From assembly GCF_022605525.1 (NCBI RefSeq), contig NZ_JAKQYJ010000002.1, positions 1-64,000 on the forward strand: a DNA stretch of 64,000 nt, read 5' to 3'. Positions 28,366 through 36,636 of this stretch are shown one piece after another. Position 1 is the first letter of the stretch. The number at the start of each line of letters is the position of its first letter. Source of the DNA: Porphyrobacter sp. GA68 (GTDB lineage Bacteria; Pseudomonadota; Alphaproteobacteria; Sphingomonadales; Sphingomonadaceae). The notes under the pieces are model-generated. The model was not told where the DNA came from and did no database searches. It was given only the letters and a program-made list of their open reading frames with translations. Made by a program: the position numbers and the translations under genes.

Positions 28366-29888
28366 ACCACTGGCTGGTCGCTCCGGTCATGCTGCCGCCG
28401 GTGGTGGCGGCGCTGCTCCTGTTCGGGATGCACCGGTCGCTGCGCCTAGGTCGTGCGGTGGCGCTTGGCTCATGCCTGTCGCTGCTTGTCATCGCGGTGT
28501 CCCTGCTCGTGGAAGCCGACGGCGGCATCATCCAGACGTATCAGATGGGCGACTGGGCCGCGCCGTTCGGGATCGTGCTGGTGCTGGACCGCCTTTCCGC
28601 ACTCATGCTGGTGCTGACGGCCGCGCTGGCGACGCTTGTGCTTGTTCACGTGATCGCCACCGACCTCGACCGTCAGGGATGGCATTTCCACCCGATGTTC
28701 CAGTTTCAGTTGCTTGGCCTCAACGGCGCGTTCCTGACCGGCGATCTGTTCAACCTGTTCGTCTTTTTCGAAGTGCTGCTGATCGCGTCCTACGGTCTCA
28801 TGCTGCACGGTCAGGGCGCCGCACGGCTGCGTGCGGGCGTACACTACGTCGTCGCCAATCTGGTCGGCTCGACGCTGTTTCTGGTTGGGGTGGGGCTGCT
28901 CTACGGCGTGACCGGCACGCTGAACTTTGCCGACATGGCGGTTCGGGTGGGTGCCTTGCCGCCCGGCGATCAGGGTCTCGCACGGGCCGGCGGGCTCCTG
29001 CTGCTCGTCGTGTTCGGGTTGAAGGCTGCTCTTCTGCCGCTGCATCTGTGGTTGCCGCAAACCTACTCCGCCACATCGGCACCGGTGGCCGCACTGTTCG
29101 CGATCATGACCAAGGTCGGCGTTTATGCCATCATCCGTGTGTTCACGCTGGTGTTCGGCGCGCAGGCAGGAGCGTTGGCCTTCTTCGCGCAGCCCTGGCT
29201 CCTGCCAGCGGCGCTGCTGACCGTCGTTGTTGGCTTCATCGGTTTGTTCGCTGCCCGAAGCCTGCGGGAACTGGCGGCTTACGGGGTGATAGGATCGACT
29301 GGAACGTTGCTGACCGCGATTGCACTGTTCGAACCGGCTGCGCTGGCTGCCGGCCTCTACTACCTGCCGCACACGACGCTGGCCGGAGCGACGCTGTTCC
29401 TGCTGGCGGATCTCGTCGCCCGGCGCCGGGGCAGCCAACAGGACCGCCTGGTTCAAGGTCCGCGCTTTCCCTGGACAGAACCGCTCAGCGCCTTTTTCCT
29501 GCTGGCCGCCGTGGCAGTCGCCGGGCTTCCACCCTTGTCGGGCTTCGTGGGCAAGCTGCTGATCCTTTCCAGCGCGCAGGCGCACCCGGCGGCAGGCTGG
29601 ATCTGGGCGGCGATCCTGGGCACAACGGTGCTTGTGGTGCTCGGCTTTGCGCGCGCCGGATCGCTGCTGTTCTGGAAAAGCGCCGCGGTGGGTGAACCGC
29701 TGCGCCCGGCACCGGCCCAGCACTCGCGAGCGGAGTTCCTGGCTCTCGCCGCCCTCTTCGGCCTGCTGGTGGCTCTGGCGGCACTGGCGCTACCGGTCAC
29801 GCGTTACATGGAAGCGACGGCGGAACAGGTGCTGGCGCCGCAACCGACGATTGATGCGATCCTGACGGACAGAAGGGGTGGTGCATGA
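28362..29888 (+). CDS. mrpD: Mrp antiporter subunit D
   Basis: A 508-residue proton-channel subunit of the NuoL/M/N family with about 14 membrane helices. The key residues are in place: Glu137 (LFVFFEVLLIASYGLM), Lys221 (VFGLKAALLPLHLWLP) and Lys251 (AIMTKVGVYAIIR). It works with MrpA in cation/proton exchange. It overlaps mrpC by four bases upstream and mrpE by four bases downstream. Confidence 0.93.
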   Translation: MNHWLVAPVMLPPVVAALLLFGMHRSLRLGRAVALGSCLSLLVIAVSLLVEADGGIIQTYQMGDWAAPFGIVLVLDRLSALMLVLTAALATLVLVHVIATDLDRQGWHFHPMFQFQLLGLNGAFLTGDLFNLFVFFEVLLIASYGLMLHGQGAARLRAGVHYVVANLVGSTLFLVGVGLLYGVTGTLNFADMAVRVGALPPGDQGLARAGGLLLLVVFGLKAALLPLHLWLPQTYSATSAPVAALFAIMTKVGVYAIIRVFTLVFGAQAGALAFFAQPWLLPAALLTVVVGFIGLFAARSLRELAAYGVIGSTGTLLTAIALFEPAALAAGLYYLPHTTLAGATLFLLADLVARRRGSQQDRLVQGPRFPWTEPLSAFFLLAAVAVAGLPPLSGFVGKLLILSSAQAHPAAGWIWAAILGTTVLVVLGFARAGSLLFWKSAAVGEPLRPAPAQHSRAEFLALAALFGLLVALAALALPVTRYMEATAEQVLAPQPTIDAILTDRRGGA

Positions 29889-30376
29889 TACGGCGACTCT
29901 TCCCGCATCCCGTGCTCAGCATCGCGCTGGTGGCGGTCTGGCTGTTGCTGCTGAATTCGGTCACGCTGGGCGGCTTCGTTCTCGCGATCATCGTGGGAAC
30001 GGTGGTTCCGTTGCTGACCGCGCCGTTCTGGCCCAATCGTCCGCAGCTGCGGTTCGGGTGGCCCATGATCGATTACCTGGCGATCGTCCTGTGGGATGTG
30101 CTTATCGCGAATTTCGGAGTGGCCCGGCTGATCCTGTTCCGTCGGAGCGAGGATCTGCACTCCGCCTGGCTGACTGTCCCGCTCGACCTGCGTACACCGG
30201 AGGCGATTACCATGCTGGCGGGCACCATCAGCCTCACCCCCGGCACCCTTTCTTCCGATCTGGCGGGAGACGGCCGATCACTGCTGGTGCATGCGCTGGA
30301 TGCCCCGGATCGCGAAGCGGAAGTGCGGCGCATCAAGCATCGTTACGAGCGCCGTTTGATGAGGATCTTCCCGTGA
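29885..30376 (+). CDS. mrpE: Mrp antiporter subunit E
   Basis: A 163-residue MrpE/MnhE family protein. N-terminal membrane segments are followed by a cytoplasmic-type domain with MLAGTISLTPGTLSSDLAGD and LLVHALDAPD, the standard family motif. It is needed for assembly of the complex in studied systems. It overlaps both neighbours by four bases. Confidence 0.92.
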   Translation: MIRRLFPHPVLSIALVAVWLLLLNSVTLGGFVLAIIVGTVVPLLTAPFWPNRPQLRFGWPMIDYLAIVLWDVLIANFGVARLILFRRSEDLHSAWLTVPLDLRTPEAITMLAGTISLTPGTLSSDLAGDGRSLLVHALDAPDREAEVRRIKHRYERRLMRIFP

Positions 30377-30642
30377 TCTCCACAGCACTCTTCTTCGCCA
30401 TCGCCTGCGTCACCGTCAGCATCCTGCTGTCGCTCGCGCGGTTGCTGCTGGGGCCATCGTCGGGCGACCGTATCCTGGCGCTCGACACCATGGTGATCAA
30501 CGCCATCGCGCTCATCATCCTGTTCTGCATCCAGGAGCGCAGCGACACGTACTTCGAAGCGGCGCTCTTGCTGGCGATGGTGGGCTTTGTCAGCACCGTG
30601 GCGTACTGCAAGTTTGTCCTGCGTGGCGACATCGTGGAGTAA
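30373..30642 (+). CDS. mrpF: Mrp antiporter subunit F
   Basis: An 89-residue protein from GTG 30373, which overlaps the mrpE stop (GTGA). Three membrane helices, with LLLGPSSGDRILALDTMVINAIALI typical of MrpF/MnhF, end in YCKFVLRGDIVE. A longer reading of the same frame upstream only covers mrpE in another phase. Confidence 0.9.
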   Translation: MISTALFFAIACVTVSILLSLARLLLGPSSGDRILALDTMVINAIALIILFCIQERSDTYFEAALLLAMVGFVSTVAYCKFVLRGDIVE

Positions 30643-30646
30643 TGCC

Positions 30647-31099
30647 ATGAACCCGCTGATCGAAGGCATCATCGCCGGCCTGCTGGTTCTGGGAGGCAGT
30701 TTTACCCTTATCGGTTCGTGGGGGCTGGTGCGGCTGCCGTCACTGATGACCCGGCTTCATGGCCCAACCAAGGCGACGACACTGGGCGTCGGTTCCTGCC
30801 TGGTTGCATCCATGATCTTCTTTCCTGCCGCAGGGCTTGGTTTCACCGCGCACGAGCTGATGATCACCCTGTTTCTGTTCATCACGGCACCGATTTCCGC
30901 GCACATGATCGCCAAGAGCCACATCCACCGGCAAGGGCATCGGCTGGACCCTAACCCGGCCGACGGGATACGTGAAGCGTTGCCTCCTACCGGTGGCCCG
31001 ACCGACTGGGCTACTTACTGGCAGGGCGGCGAGGGTACGCCTCTCGTCGTGTCGGACGCGGACCAACCGCCGCGCGAACAATCCGACGGGCGCGGCTGA
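30647..31099 (+). CDS. mrpG: Mrp antiporter subunit G
   Basis: About 150 residues from the ATG at 30647, four bases after the mrpF stop. The MrpG/PhaG family pattern is clear (GSWGLVRLPSLMTRLHGPTKATTLGVG, then ITAPISAHMIAKS). Three membrane helices are followed by a hydrophilic tail of about 45 residues that is longer than usual. It is the last gene of the first operon. Confidence 0.9.
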   Translation: MNPLIEGIIAGLLVLGGSFTLIGSWGLVRLPSLMTRLHGPTKATTLGVGSCLVASMIFFPAAGLGFTAHELMITLFLFITAPISAHMIAKSHIHRQGHRLDPNPADGIREALPPTGGPTDWATYWQGGEGTPLVVSDADQPPREQSDGRG

Positions 31100-31444
31100 C
31101 AGTGCTGCCGCGCGGCTAACGGGTTGCAGCCGCTGGCTGCCCGGCCTGACGTGCTGGAACGCCGGTTGCCACGTGGGGAGCGCTTGACTTGCCCGGACAT
31201 TGCGCGGCAGGACATGCCCCTGACAGCCAAAAGCGAAATGAAGGAGCAGCCTGGTGACCTGCTGCAGCATCTTGTTGAGCATCTTGAGCGCTTTTCAAAT
31301 GCGTTCATGTGCATCCAGGGCTGTCGCAGGACAGCAAGCCGTGGGTGATTGCCGATCGTTCGCGAGGCCGGACCGGCGCATCGGTTTAGGCCACCCGATG
31401 TCCGCGGTGAGCGCCGGTAGGCCGGCTCCAACCCACGCGTGACC
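31100..31444. other. Gap between the two Mrp operons
   Basis: About 340 bases without a supported gene. It should hold the promoter of the second operon, but I cannot point to a convincing -35/-10 pair or a ribosome site. The second operon therefore may depend on its own weak promoter or on read-through from the first. Confidence 0.45.
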
Positions 31445-31924
31445 ATGGCGCAAACTTCCATGGCCAAGTCTCCGGTGAAGCGGTTTGCGCTTCTGTTCGC
31501 GCTGTGGCTGGTGCTCAGCCAGGGACGGCTGGACGGCGTCGTGTTCGGCGCTGCTGCCGCGGCCGGGGCCGCGTGGTTCAGCGCCGCGATGAGTTCGGCG
31601 ATTGGGCCGCGTTTCGGTCTGCTCAGCCTGCTTCGGCTTGCGCCAGGGTTCTTCTGGCGTTCGCTGGTAGGCGGGCTCGATGTGGCGTGGCGGGCGCTGC
31701 AGCCGCGCATGCCGCTCAACCCAGGCTGGACGGCCTATTCCTGCCGGCTGCCGGGCGGTGCCATGCGGGTGGCGCTCGGCGGTGAACTGAGCCTGATGCC
31801 CGGCACACTCGTGGCGGGCAGCGACGGCGACCGGCTGCTGGTGCATTGCCTCGACATCGGCGGACCGGTTGAAGAAGCCTTGCGCGCCGAGGAGGACCGG
31901 CTCGAGGCCGCGATCGTGCCATGA
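31445..31924 (+). CDS. MrpE-like subunit of the second antiporter operon
   Basis: About 159 residues (start ATG 31445; an in-frame GTG at 31439 is possible). Family motif: VALGGELSLMPGTLVAG and LLVHCLDIG, equivalent to the MrpE motif in the first operon, but otherwise divergent in sequence, so it is not a recent duplicate. It heads an eight-gene operon in the order E, F, G, B, C, D-type, L-type, D-type. Confidence 0.88.
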   Translation: MAQTSMAKSPVKRFALLFALWLVLSQGRLDGVVFGAAAAAGAAWFSAAMSSAIGPRFGLLSLLRLAPGFFWRSLVGGLDVAWRALQPRMPLNPGWTAYSCRLPGGAMRVALGGELSLMPGTLVAGSDGDRLLVHCLDIGGPVEEALRAEEDRLEAAIVP

Positions 31925-32202
31925 CCGGCTTCCTGTACGCCGCCGCGCTCGTCATCCTGGCCACCATTTGCGTGAGCATGTGGCGTGTGCTGCGTGGCCC
32001 CACGCGGGCCGACCGCATCATGGGCGCGCAGCTGATCGGAACCGGCGGGGTCGCCGTGCTGGTGCTGCTCAGCCTTGTTCACCGGCAGGCGGGCGTGCTC
32101 GATCTCGCGCTGCTGCTCGCCCTTCTGGCGGCGTTCGCGGCGGTGGGTTTCGTCAAGAGCCAGAGTGCGGACGGTGCCGGCGATCCGGAGGGGGAATCGT
32201 GA
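31921..32202 (+). CDS. MrpF-like subunit, second operon
   Basis: A 93-residue, three-helix protein. RVLRGPTRADRIMGAQLIGTGGVAVLVLL is the MrpF pattern. The start overlaps the MrpE-like stop by four bases (ATGA). Confidence 0.87.
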   Translation: MTGFLYAAALVILATICVSMWRVLRGPTRADRIMGAQLIGTGGVAVLVLLSLVHRQAGVLDLALLLALLAAFAAVGFVKSQSADGAGDPEGES

Positions 32203-32486
32203 TTGCAGACGTGATTACCGTCACGTTGATCAGCATCGGCCTGTTCTTCTTCATCGCGGGAACGGCCGGATTCATCCGTTTTCCCGACGTTCATTCGCGG
32301 CTTCACGCCCTGACCAAGGCGGACAACCTCGGGCTGGGCTTCGTGGTGCTTGGCGTGGTTGCGCAGGCGGACAGCGGGTGGAGCGTGCTGAAGCTCCTTC
32401 TGGTCTGGCTCCTCGCCCTGACGGCGGCGGCCACCACGGCGCAGCTCATCGCGCGCTTTGCGCTGCCGCCGGGAGAACGGCCATGA
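32199..32486 (+). CDS. MrpG-like subunit, second operon
   Basis: A 95-residue protein from GTG 32199, which overlaps the F-like gene. The MrpG pattern GTAGFIRFPDVHSRLHALTKADNLGLGFV is followed by an LLALTAAATTAQLIAR helix. It is shorter than the first-operon MrpG because it lacks the tail. The next start overlaps its stop by four bases. Confidence 0.87.
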   Translation: MIADVITVTLISIGLFFFIAGTAGFIRFPDVHSRLHALTKADNLGLGFVVLGVVAQADSGWSVLKLLLVWLLALTAAATTAQLIARFALPPGERP

Positions 32487-33403
32487 CGCTGGGGGATGCG
32501 TTCGACATTCTGCTGTGCCTGCTGATCCTGACCGCTGCGGCCGGCGTGATCGGCGGACGCGATCTGTTCGGATCGGTGGCGCTGTTCATCGTCTATGGCC
32601 TGTTGCTGACCATCGCCTGGGTGCGGCTGGGGGCGGTCGACGTCGCCCTGGCCGAAGGGGCGATCGGCGCCGGTCTGACAGGCGTGCTGCTGCTCGGCGC
32701 GGCGGCCAAGATGGATGACGGGGCAGGACAGCGGCCGTCGTTCAGGCCCGGCGCGCTGCTCCTGTGCGCCGGCGTGGCTGGCGGACTGGGATGGGCGGTG
32801 GTGTCGTTGGCGCAGCCTGCCGCCGGCCTCATCCCGCTGGTGCGCGAGAACCTGCCGGTGGCCGGGGCGGATAACCCGGTAACGGCGGTGCTGCTGAACT
32901 TCCGCGGCTGGGACACGTTGATGGAGGCCGCGGTCCTGCTGATCGCGCTGGTGGGCGTGTGGGCGCTGTCTCCCGAGGATTCCTGGGGCGGACGATCAGG
33001 CCTGACCCAGCGGGTGCGCGTGGATGGCGTGCTCGGCACTTTCGGGAGGTTCCTCCCGCCGATCGGGTTCGTGGTGGGCGTGTACCTCGTCTGGGTCGGG
33101 ACCAGCGCGCCGGGCGGGGCGTTTCAGGGGGGAACGGTGGTTGCCGCGGTGTGGCTGCTGGCGATCATGGCCGGTGTGGTTGAACCGCCGCCTGTGGCCA
33201 GCATCCGGCTGCGCCTGCTGCTGATGGCAGGGCCGGCCGTGTTCCTGGCCACCGGCATCTGGGGCTTTGCCGCAGGTGCGTTCATGGCGTTCGATCCCGC
33301 CTATGCGAAACCCCTGATCCTGGCCGTCGAACTGGTGCTGGCGCTGTCGATCGCCGCCACCCTGGCGCTGCTGGTCATCGGTCGTCCCAGAAGGCCGCAA
33401 TGA
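32483..33403 (+). CDS. Fused MbhD/MbhE/MrpB-like subunit, second operon
   Basis: A 306-residue, all-membrane protein made of three parts normally seen at the C-terminus of MrpA plus MrpB. An MbhD/DUF4040 segment lies at about 1-80 (LGAVDVALAEGAIGAGLTGVLLL). An MbhE-like segment lies at about 115-160 (NPVTAVLLNFRGWDTLMEAAVLLIAL). A MrpB part lies from about 190 (PPIGFVVGVYLVWVGTSAPGG, then GGTVVAAVWLLA). In this operon the MrpA C-terminal half is therefore a separate gene, as in archaeal Mbh-type gene clusters, where D, E and F are separate. It overlaps both neighbours by four bases. Confidence 0.85.
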   Translation: MTLGDAFDILLCLLILTAAAGVIGGRDLFGSVALFIVYGLLLTIAWVRLGAVDVALAEGAIGAGLTGVLLLGAAAKMDDGAGQRPSFRPGALLLCAGVAGGLGWAVVSLAQPAAGLIPLVRENLPVAGADNPVTAVLLNFRGWDTLMEAAVLLIALVGVWALSPEDSWGGRSGLTQRVRVDGVLGTFGRFLPPIGFVVGVYLVWVGTSAPGGAFQGGTVVAAVWLLAIMAGVVEPPPVASIRLRLLLMAGPAVFLATGIWGFAAGAFMAFDPAYAKPLILAVELVLALSIAATLALLVIGRPRRPQ

Positions 33404-33717
33404 CCCAGACGCTGATCTTCGGACTGACGGGAGCCGCCTTGATCGCGCTGGGGTTCTACGGCTTTGTCTCCCACCGGCACCTGCTGCGGCAGATCGTCGC
33501 CTTCAACCTGATCGGCAGCGGCCTGTTCCTGTTGTTCGGGGCGCTGGCGCGGCGGGCGCCGGACGGAACCAGCGACCCTGTGCCGCAAGCCATGATCATC
33601 ACCGGCATCGTCGTCTCTTTCGCCGCCACCGCGCTGGCCGAAGCCATCGCCGAGCGCCTGCACGACCGAACGGGTCGCCCAAGCCTGCCAGACCTGGACC
33701 CGGACGACGATGACTGA
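33400..33717 (+). CDS. MrpC/NuoK-like subunit, second operon
   Basis: A 105-residue, three-helix protein (HLLRQIVAFNLIGSGLFLLFG, then DPVPQAMIITGIVVSFAATALAEAI) of the NuoK/MrpC family with an acidic tail. It overlaps the next gene by eight bases. Confidence 0.87.
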   Translation: MTQTLIFGLTGAALIALGFYGFVSHRHLLRQIVAFNLIGSGLFLLFGALARRAPDGTSDPVPQAMIITGIVVSFAATALAEAIAERLHDRTGRPSLPDLDPDDDD

Positions 33718-35173
33718 GCCGGCGCTGGCGGTCGCGTTGCCCCTTGGGGCCTGCCTTCTCACGGTGGTGCTGGGACGGCGCGCATCATGGCTGCTGTGGC
33801 CGGTGGTGCCGGCAAGCCTAGCCGTCGCCTGGCTGATGGCGCGCCGCGTACCAACCGCGCACGCGCTGGGCGGGTGGGATGCTCCTCTGGGCATCGTGCT
33901 GCGCGCCGACGGGCTGGCCGCCGCGTTCGTGTTGATGACAGCGGTGGTCGCCAGCGGGATCGGCCTGTATGCCGCGCGCTACTTCGCCACTGCGGTTGAA
34001 ACCCGCAGAACTTTCGCGTTCTGGCCGCTGTTCTACGCGGTCTGGACGGCTGCGAACACGATCTTCCTGAGCGGCGACATCTTCAACCTGTATGTTGCCC
34101 TCGAATTGCTGACCCTGGCGGCGATCGCGCTGGTTGCGCTTGATGGAAGCACCCGGAACCTTGTCGCGGCCATGCGGTACGTGCTGTTCGCGCTGTTCGG
34201 CTCGCTCGCTTTCCTGATCGGCGCAGCGCTGATTTACAGCGCCTATGGCACCCTCGACATGGCCTTGCTGCAAGGCAGGGTGACGGCCGAACCCGCAACG
34301 CTGGTCGCGGTCGGCCTGATCAGCGCGGGACTCTTTGCCAAGACGGCACTGTTTCCCTTTCACGCCTGGCTGCCGCCGGCCCACGCCGGCGCGCCTGCTC
34401 CGGCCAGTGCGCTGCTGTCGGCGCTGGTTGTCAAGGCCAGCTTCTATATCCTGTTCCGGCTGTGGTTCGATGTCCTGCCGGACCTTGCCGGGGCAGGGGT
34501 GGTGGTGTTGTTCGGCGTCCTGGGCAGTCTCGCGGTGCTCTACGGCTCGATTCAGGCGATCCGGCAACAGCGCCTCAAACCGATCATCGCCTATTCGACG
34601 GTGGCGCAGCTTGGGTATCTGTTTCTGGTGTTTCCCCTGGCCGGCGCCGGGGGCGAGGCCCAGCCGTGGGCCAATGGCGCGTGGAGCGGGGCGGTGTTTC
34701 ACGCGCTGGCGCATGCGTTCGCCAAGGCCGCCATGTTCCTTGCCGCCGGCGCCATGATCCTGTCGGCTGGCGACGACCGGCTCGGCAGCATGGCGGGACT
34801 GGGTAAATCCGTCCCGGTGGCAAGCTTCGCCTTCGGACTTGCTGCCGTCTCGCTGATGGGGTTGCCGCCCAGCGGAGGTTTCCTCGCCAAGTACCTGATG
34901 CTCAAGGCCGCCTTCGCTTCGGGCGAGGTGTGGTGGGCGGCGGTGCTGGTCGGCGGCGGGTTGCTGGCGGCGGTTTATCTGTTTCGGCCGCTGAACGAGC
35001 TGATGCGGACACGCGCCGCCGATGCGCCGCCGCTCGCGCGGGTGCACTGGACGCTGGAAGCGGTGCCTCTGGTCCTGGCGCTTGGGGCCGTCCTGCTCGG
35101 CCTTGCTTCGCTCGAACCCTATCGCCTGATCGACGTAGGAAGTCCGCGCGCGGCACTGGAGGGACTGTCGTGA
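33710..35173 (+). CDS. First large antiporter-like subunit, second operon (MrpD-like)
   Basis: A 487-residue protein of the NuoL/M/N family with about 14 membrane helices. The three conserved ion-path residues are present: Glu132 (LYVALELLTLAAIAL), Lys211 (LFAKTALFPFHAWLPPAHAG) and Lys242 (LVVKASFYILFRLWF). It is therefore probably an active proton-conducting subunit. It has the same length class as MrpD of the first operon but is clearly diverged. Confidence 0.88.
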   Translation: MTEPALAVALPLGACLLTVVLGRRASWLLWPVVPASLAVAWLMARRVPTAHALGGWDAPLGIVLRADGLAAAFVLMTAVVASGIGLYAARYFATAVETRRTFAFWPLFYAVWTAANTIFLSGDIFNLYVALELLTLAAIALVALDGSTRNLVAAMRYVLFALFGSLAFLIGAALIYSAYGTLDMALLQGRVTAEPATLVAVGLISAGLFAKTALFPFHAWLPPAHAGAPAPASALLSALVVKASFYILFRLWFDVLPDLAGAGVVVLFGVLGSLAVLYGSIQAIRQQRLKPIIAYSTVAQLGYLFLVFPLAGAGGEAQPWANGAWSGAVFHALAHAFAKAAMFLAAGAMILSAGDDRLGSMAGLGKSVPVASFAFGLAAVSLMGLPPSGGFLAKYLMLKAAFASGEVWWAAVLVGGGLLAAVYLFRPLNELMRTRAADAPPLARVHWTLEAVPLVLALGAVLLGLASLEPYRLIDVGSPRAALEGLS

Positions 35174-36636
35174 ACGCCTGGCTTCCGGTCCTGACCCTGG
35201 CGACCAGCCTGTTGCCGGCGCTGATCATTTTCCGCCTGCCGGACCACCGGGCGCGCGCCCGCACCCTTGTCAATCTGGCGGGCGCTGTCGGCAAGCTGGC
35301 GCTGGTCGCGGTCATGCTCAACGGAGTGGCGGCGGGGGAGGTGTACGAGACAAGGTGGGCGCTGGCCCCCGGCCTTGACATCCTGCTGCGGGTCGACGCG
35401 CTGTGCCTGCTGTTCCTGACGCTGTCGGCTTTCCTGTGGCTGCTCACGACCATCTACGCCATCGGGTATTTCGGGGATGCGCCGAACCAGTCGCGCTTCT
35501 TCGGCTTCTTCAGCCTGTGCGTAGCGGCAACCACCGGCGTTGCCCTGTCGGGCACGCTGATCACTTTCTTCCTGTTCTACGAGTTCCTGACCTTGTCGAC
35601 GTGGCCGCTGGTGACTCACAAGGGCGATGCCAAGTCGATTGCGGCGGGGCGCAAGTATCTGGCCTATACCCTTGCCGGCAGCGCGGCGCTGCTGATCGGA
35701 ATGGTCTGGCTGGAAAGCATGGCGGGCCCGGTCGAATTCGCCGTTCCGGACAGCCTGCTGCAATTGCCGTCGCTGCCGCTGGTAATCATCTTCGCGCTGC
35801 TGATCGGCGGGTTGGGCGTGAAGTCTGCGCTGGTCCCCCTGCATGGCTGGCTGCCGGCGGCGATGGTTGCGCCGGCCCCGGTATCGGCGCTGCTCCACGC
35901 CGTCGCCGTGGTCAAGGCCGGTGCGTTCGGCATCGTGCGCATCGTGTACGATGTTTACGGCTTCGATCTGGTGCAGTCGCTCGGCGTGCACCTGCCCCTC
36001 GCGGCCGTCGCCTCCGCAACCATCATCTACGGATCCGTTCGCGCGCTTTTCCAGAACGATCTGAAGCGGCGGCTGGCGTTTTCCACGGTCAGCCAGGTAA
36101 GCTACATCGTGCTTGGCACCGCGCTGGCCGGGCCGGTGGCGACAGTCGGCGGACTTGTGCATCTGGTTCACCAGGGTTTGATGAAGATCACCTTGTTCTT
36201 CTGCGCCGGCGCGCTTGCTGAACGCATTGGCGTGACCCGCGTGGATCAGTTTGACGGCATCGGGCGGGCCATGCCGGTCACGATGACCGCCTTCACCATT
36301 GGCGCACTCGGCATGGTCGGGGTTCCACCGGTTGCCGGTTTCGTCAGCAAGTGGCAGCTGGGGCTGGGCGGGCTGGACGCGGGGCAGCCATGGGTGCTGT
36401 TCGTTCTGGCGACCAGCAGCCTGCTCAACGCCGCCTACTTCCTACCGCTCGTGTACCGGGCATGGTTCGTTCCTCCGGTGGCGGCGGCTCCGCGCGGCCG
36501 CGAACATGGCCTCATGCTGATCTGGCCCGCCGCCGTCACCGCGACCGTCGCCCTGGGGGCGGGGTTGTTCGCCGGCTTCGCCTTCAGCCCGTTGTCGTGG
36601 GCGCAGCTCATCATGCAGCGGTTCTACGGTTCATGA
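35170..36636 (+). CDS. Second large antiporter-like subunit, second operon (NuoL/MrpA N-terminal-like)
   Basis: About 488 residues from GTG 35170, which overlaps the preceding stop. The pattern DALCLLFLTLSAFLWLLTTIYAIGY is of the NuoL/MrpA type. Conserved ion-path residues are present: Glu138 (FYEFLTLSTWPLV), Lys218 (GLGVKSALVPLHGWLPAAM) and Lys249 (AVAVVKAGAFGIVR). It has no DUF4040/B tail, which is supplied by the separate gene upstream. Confidence 0.88.
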   Translation: MNAWLPVLTLATSLLPALIIFRLPDHRARARTLVNLAGAVGKLALVAVMLNGVAAGEVYETRWALAPGLDILLRVDALCLLFLTLSAFLWLLTTIYAIGYFGDAPNQSRFFGFFSLCVAATTGVALSGTLITFFLFYEFLTLSTWPLVTHKGDAKSIAAGRKYLAYTLAGSAALLIGMVWLESMAGPVEFAVPDSLLQLPSLPLVIIFALLIGGLGVKSALVPLHGWLPAAMVAPAPVSALLHAVAVVKAGAFGIVRIVYDVYGFDLVQSLGVHLPLAAVASATIIYGSVRALFQNDLKRRLAFSTVSQVSYIVLGTALAGPVATVGGLVHLVHQGLMKITLFFCAGALAERIGVTRVDQFDGIGRAMPVTMTAFTIGALGMVGVPPVAGFVSKWQLGLGGLDAGQPWVLFVLATSSLLNAAYFLPLVYRAWFVPPVAAAPRGREHGLMLIWPAAVTATVALGAGLFAGFAFSPLSWAQLIMQRFYGS

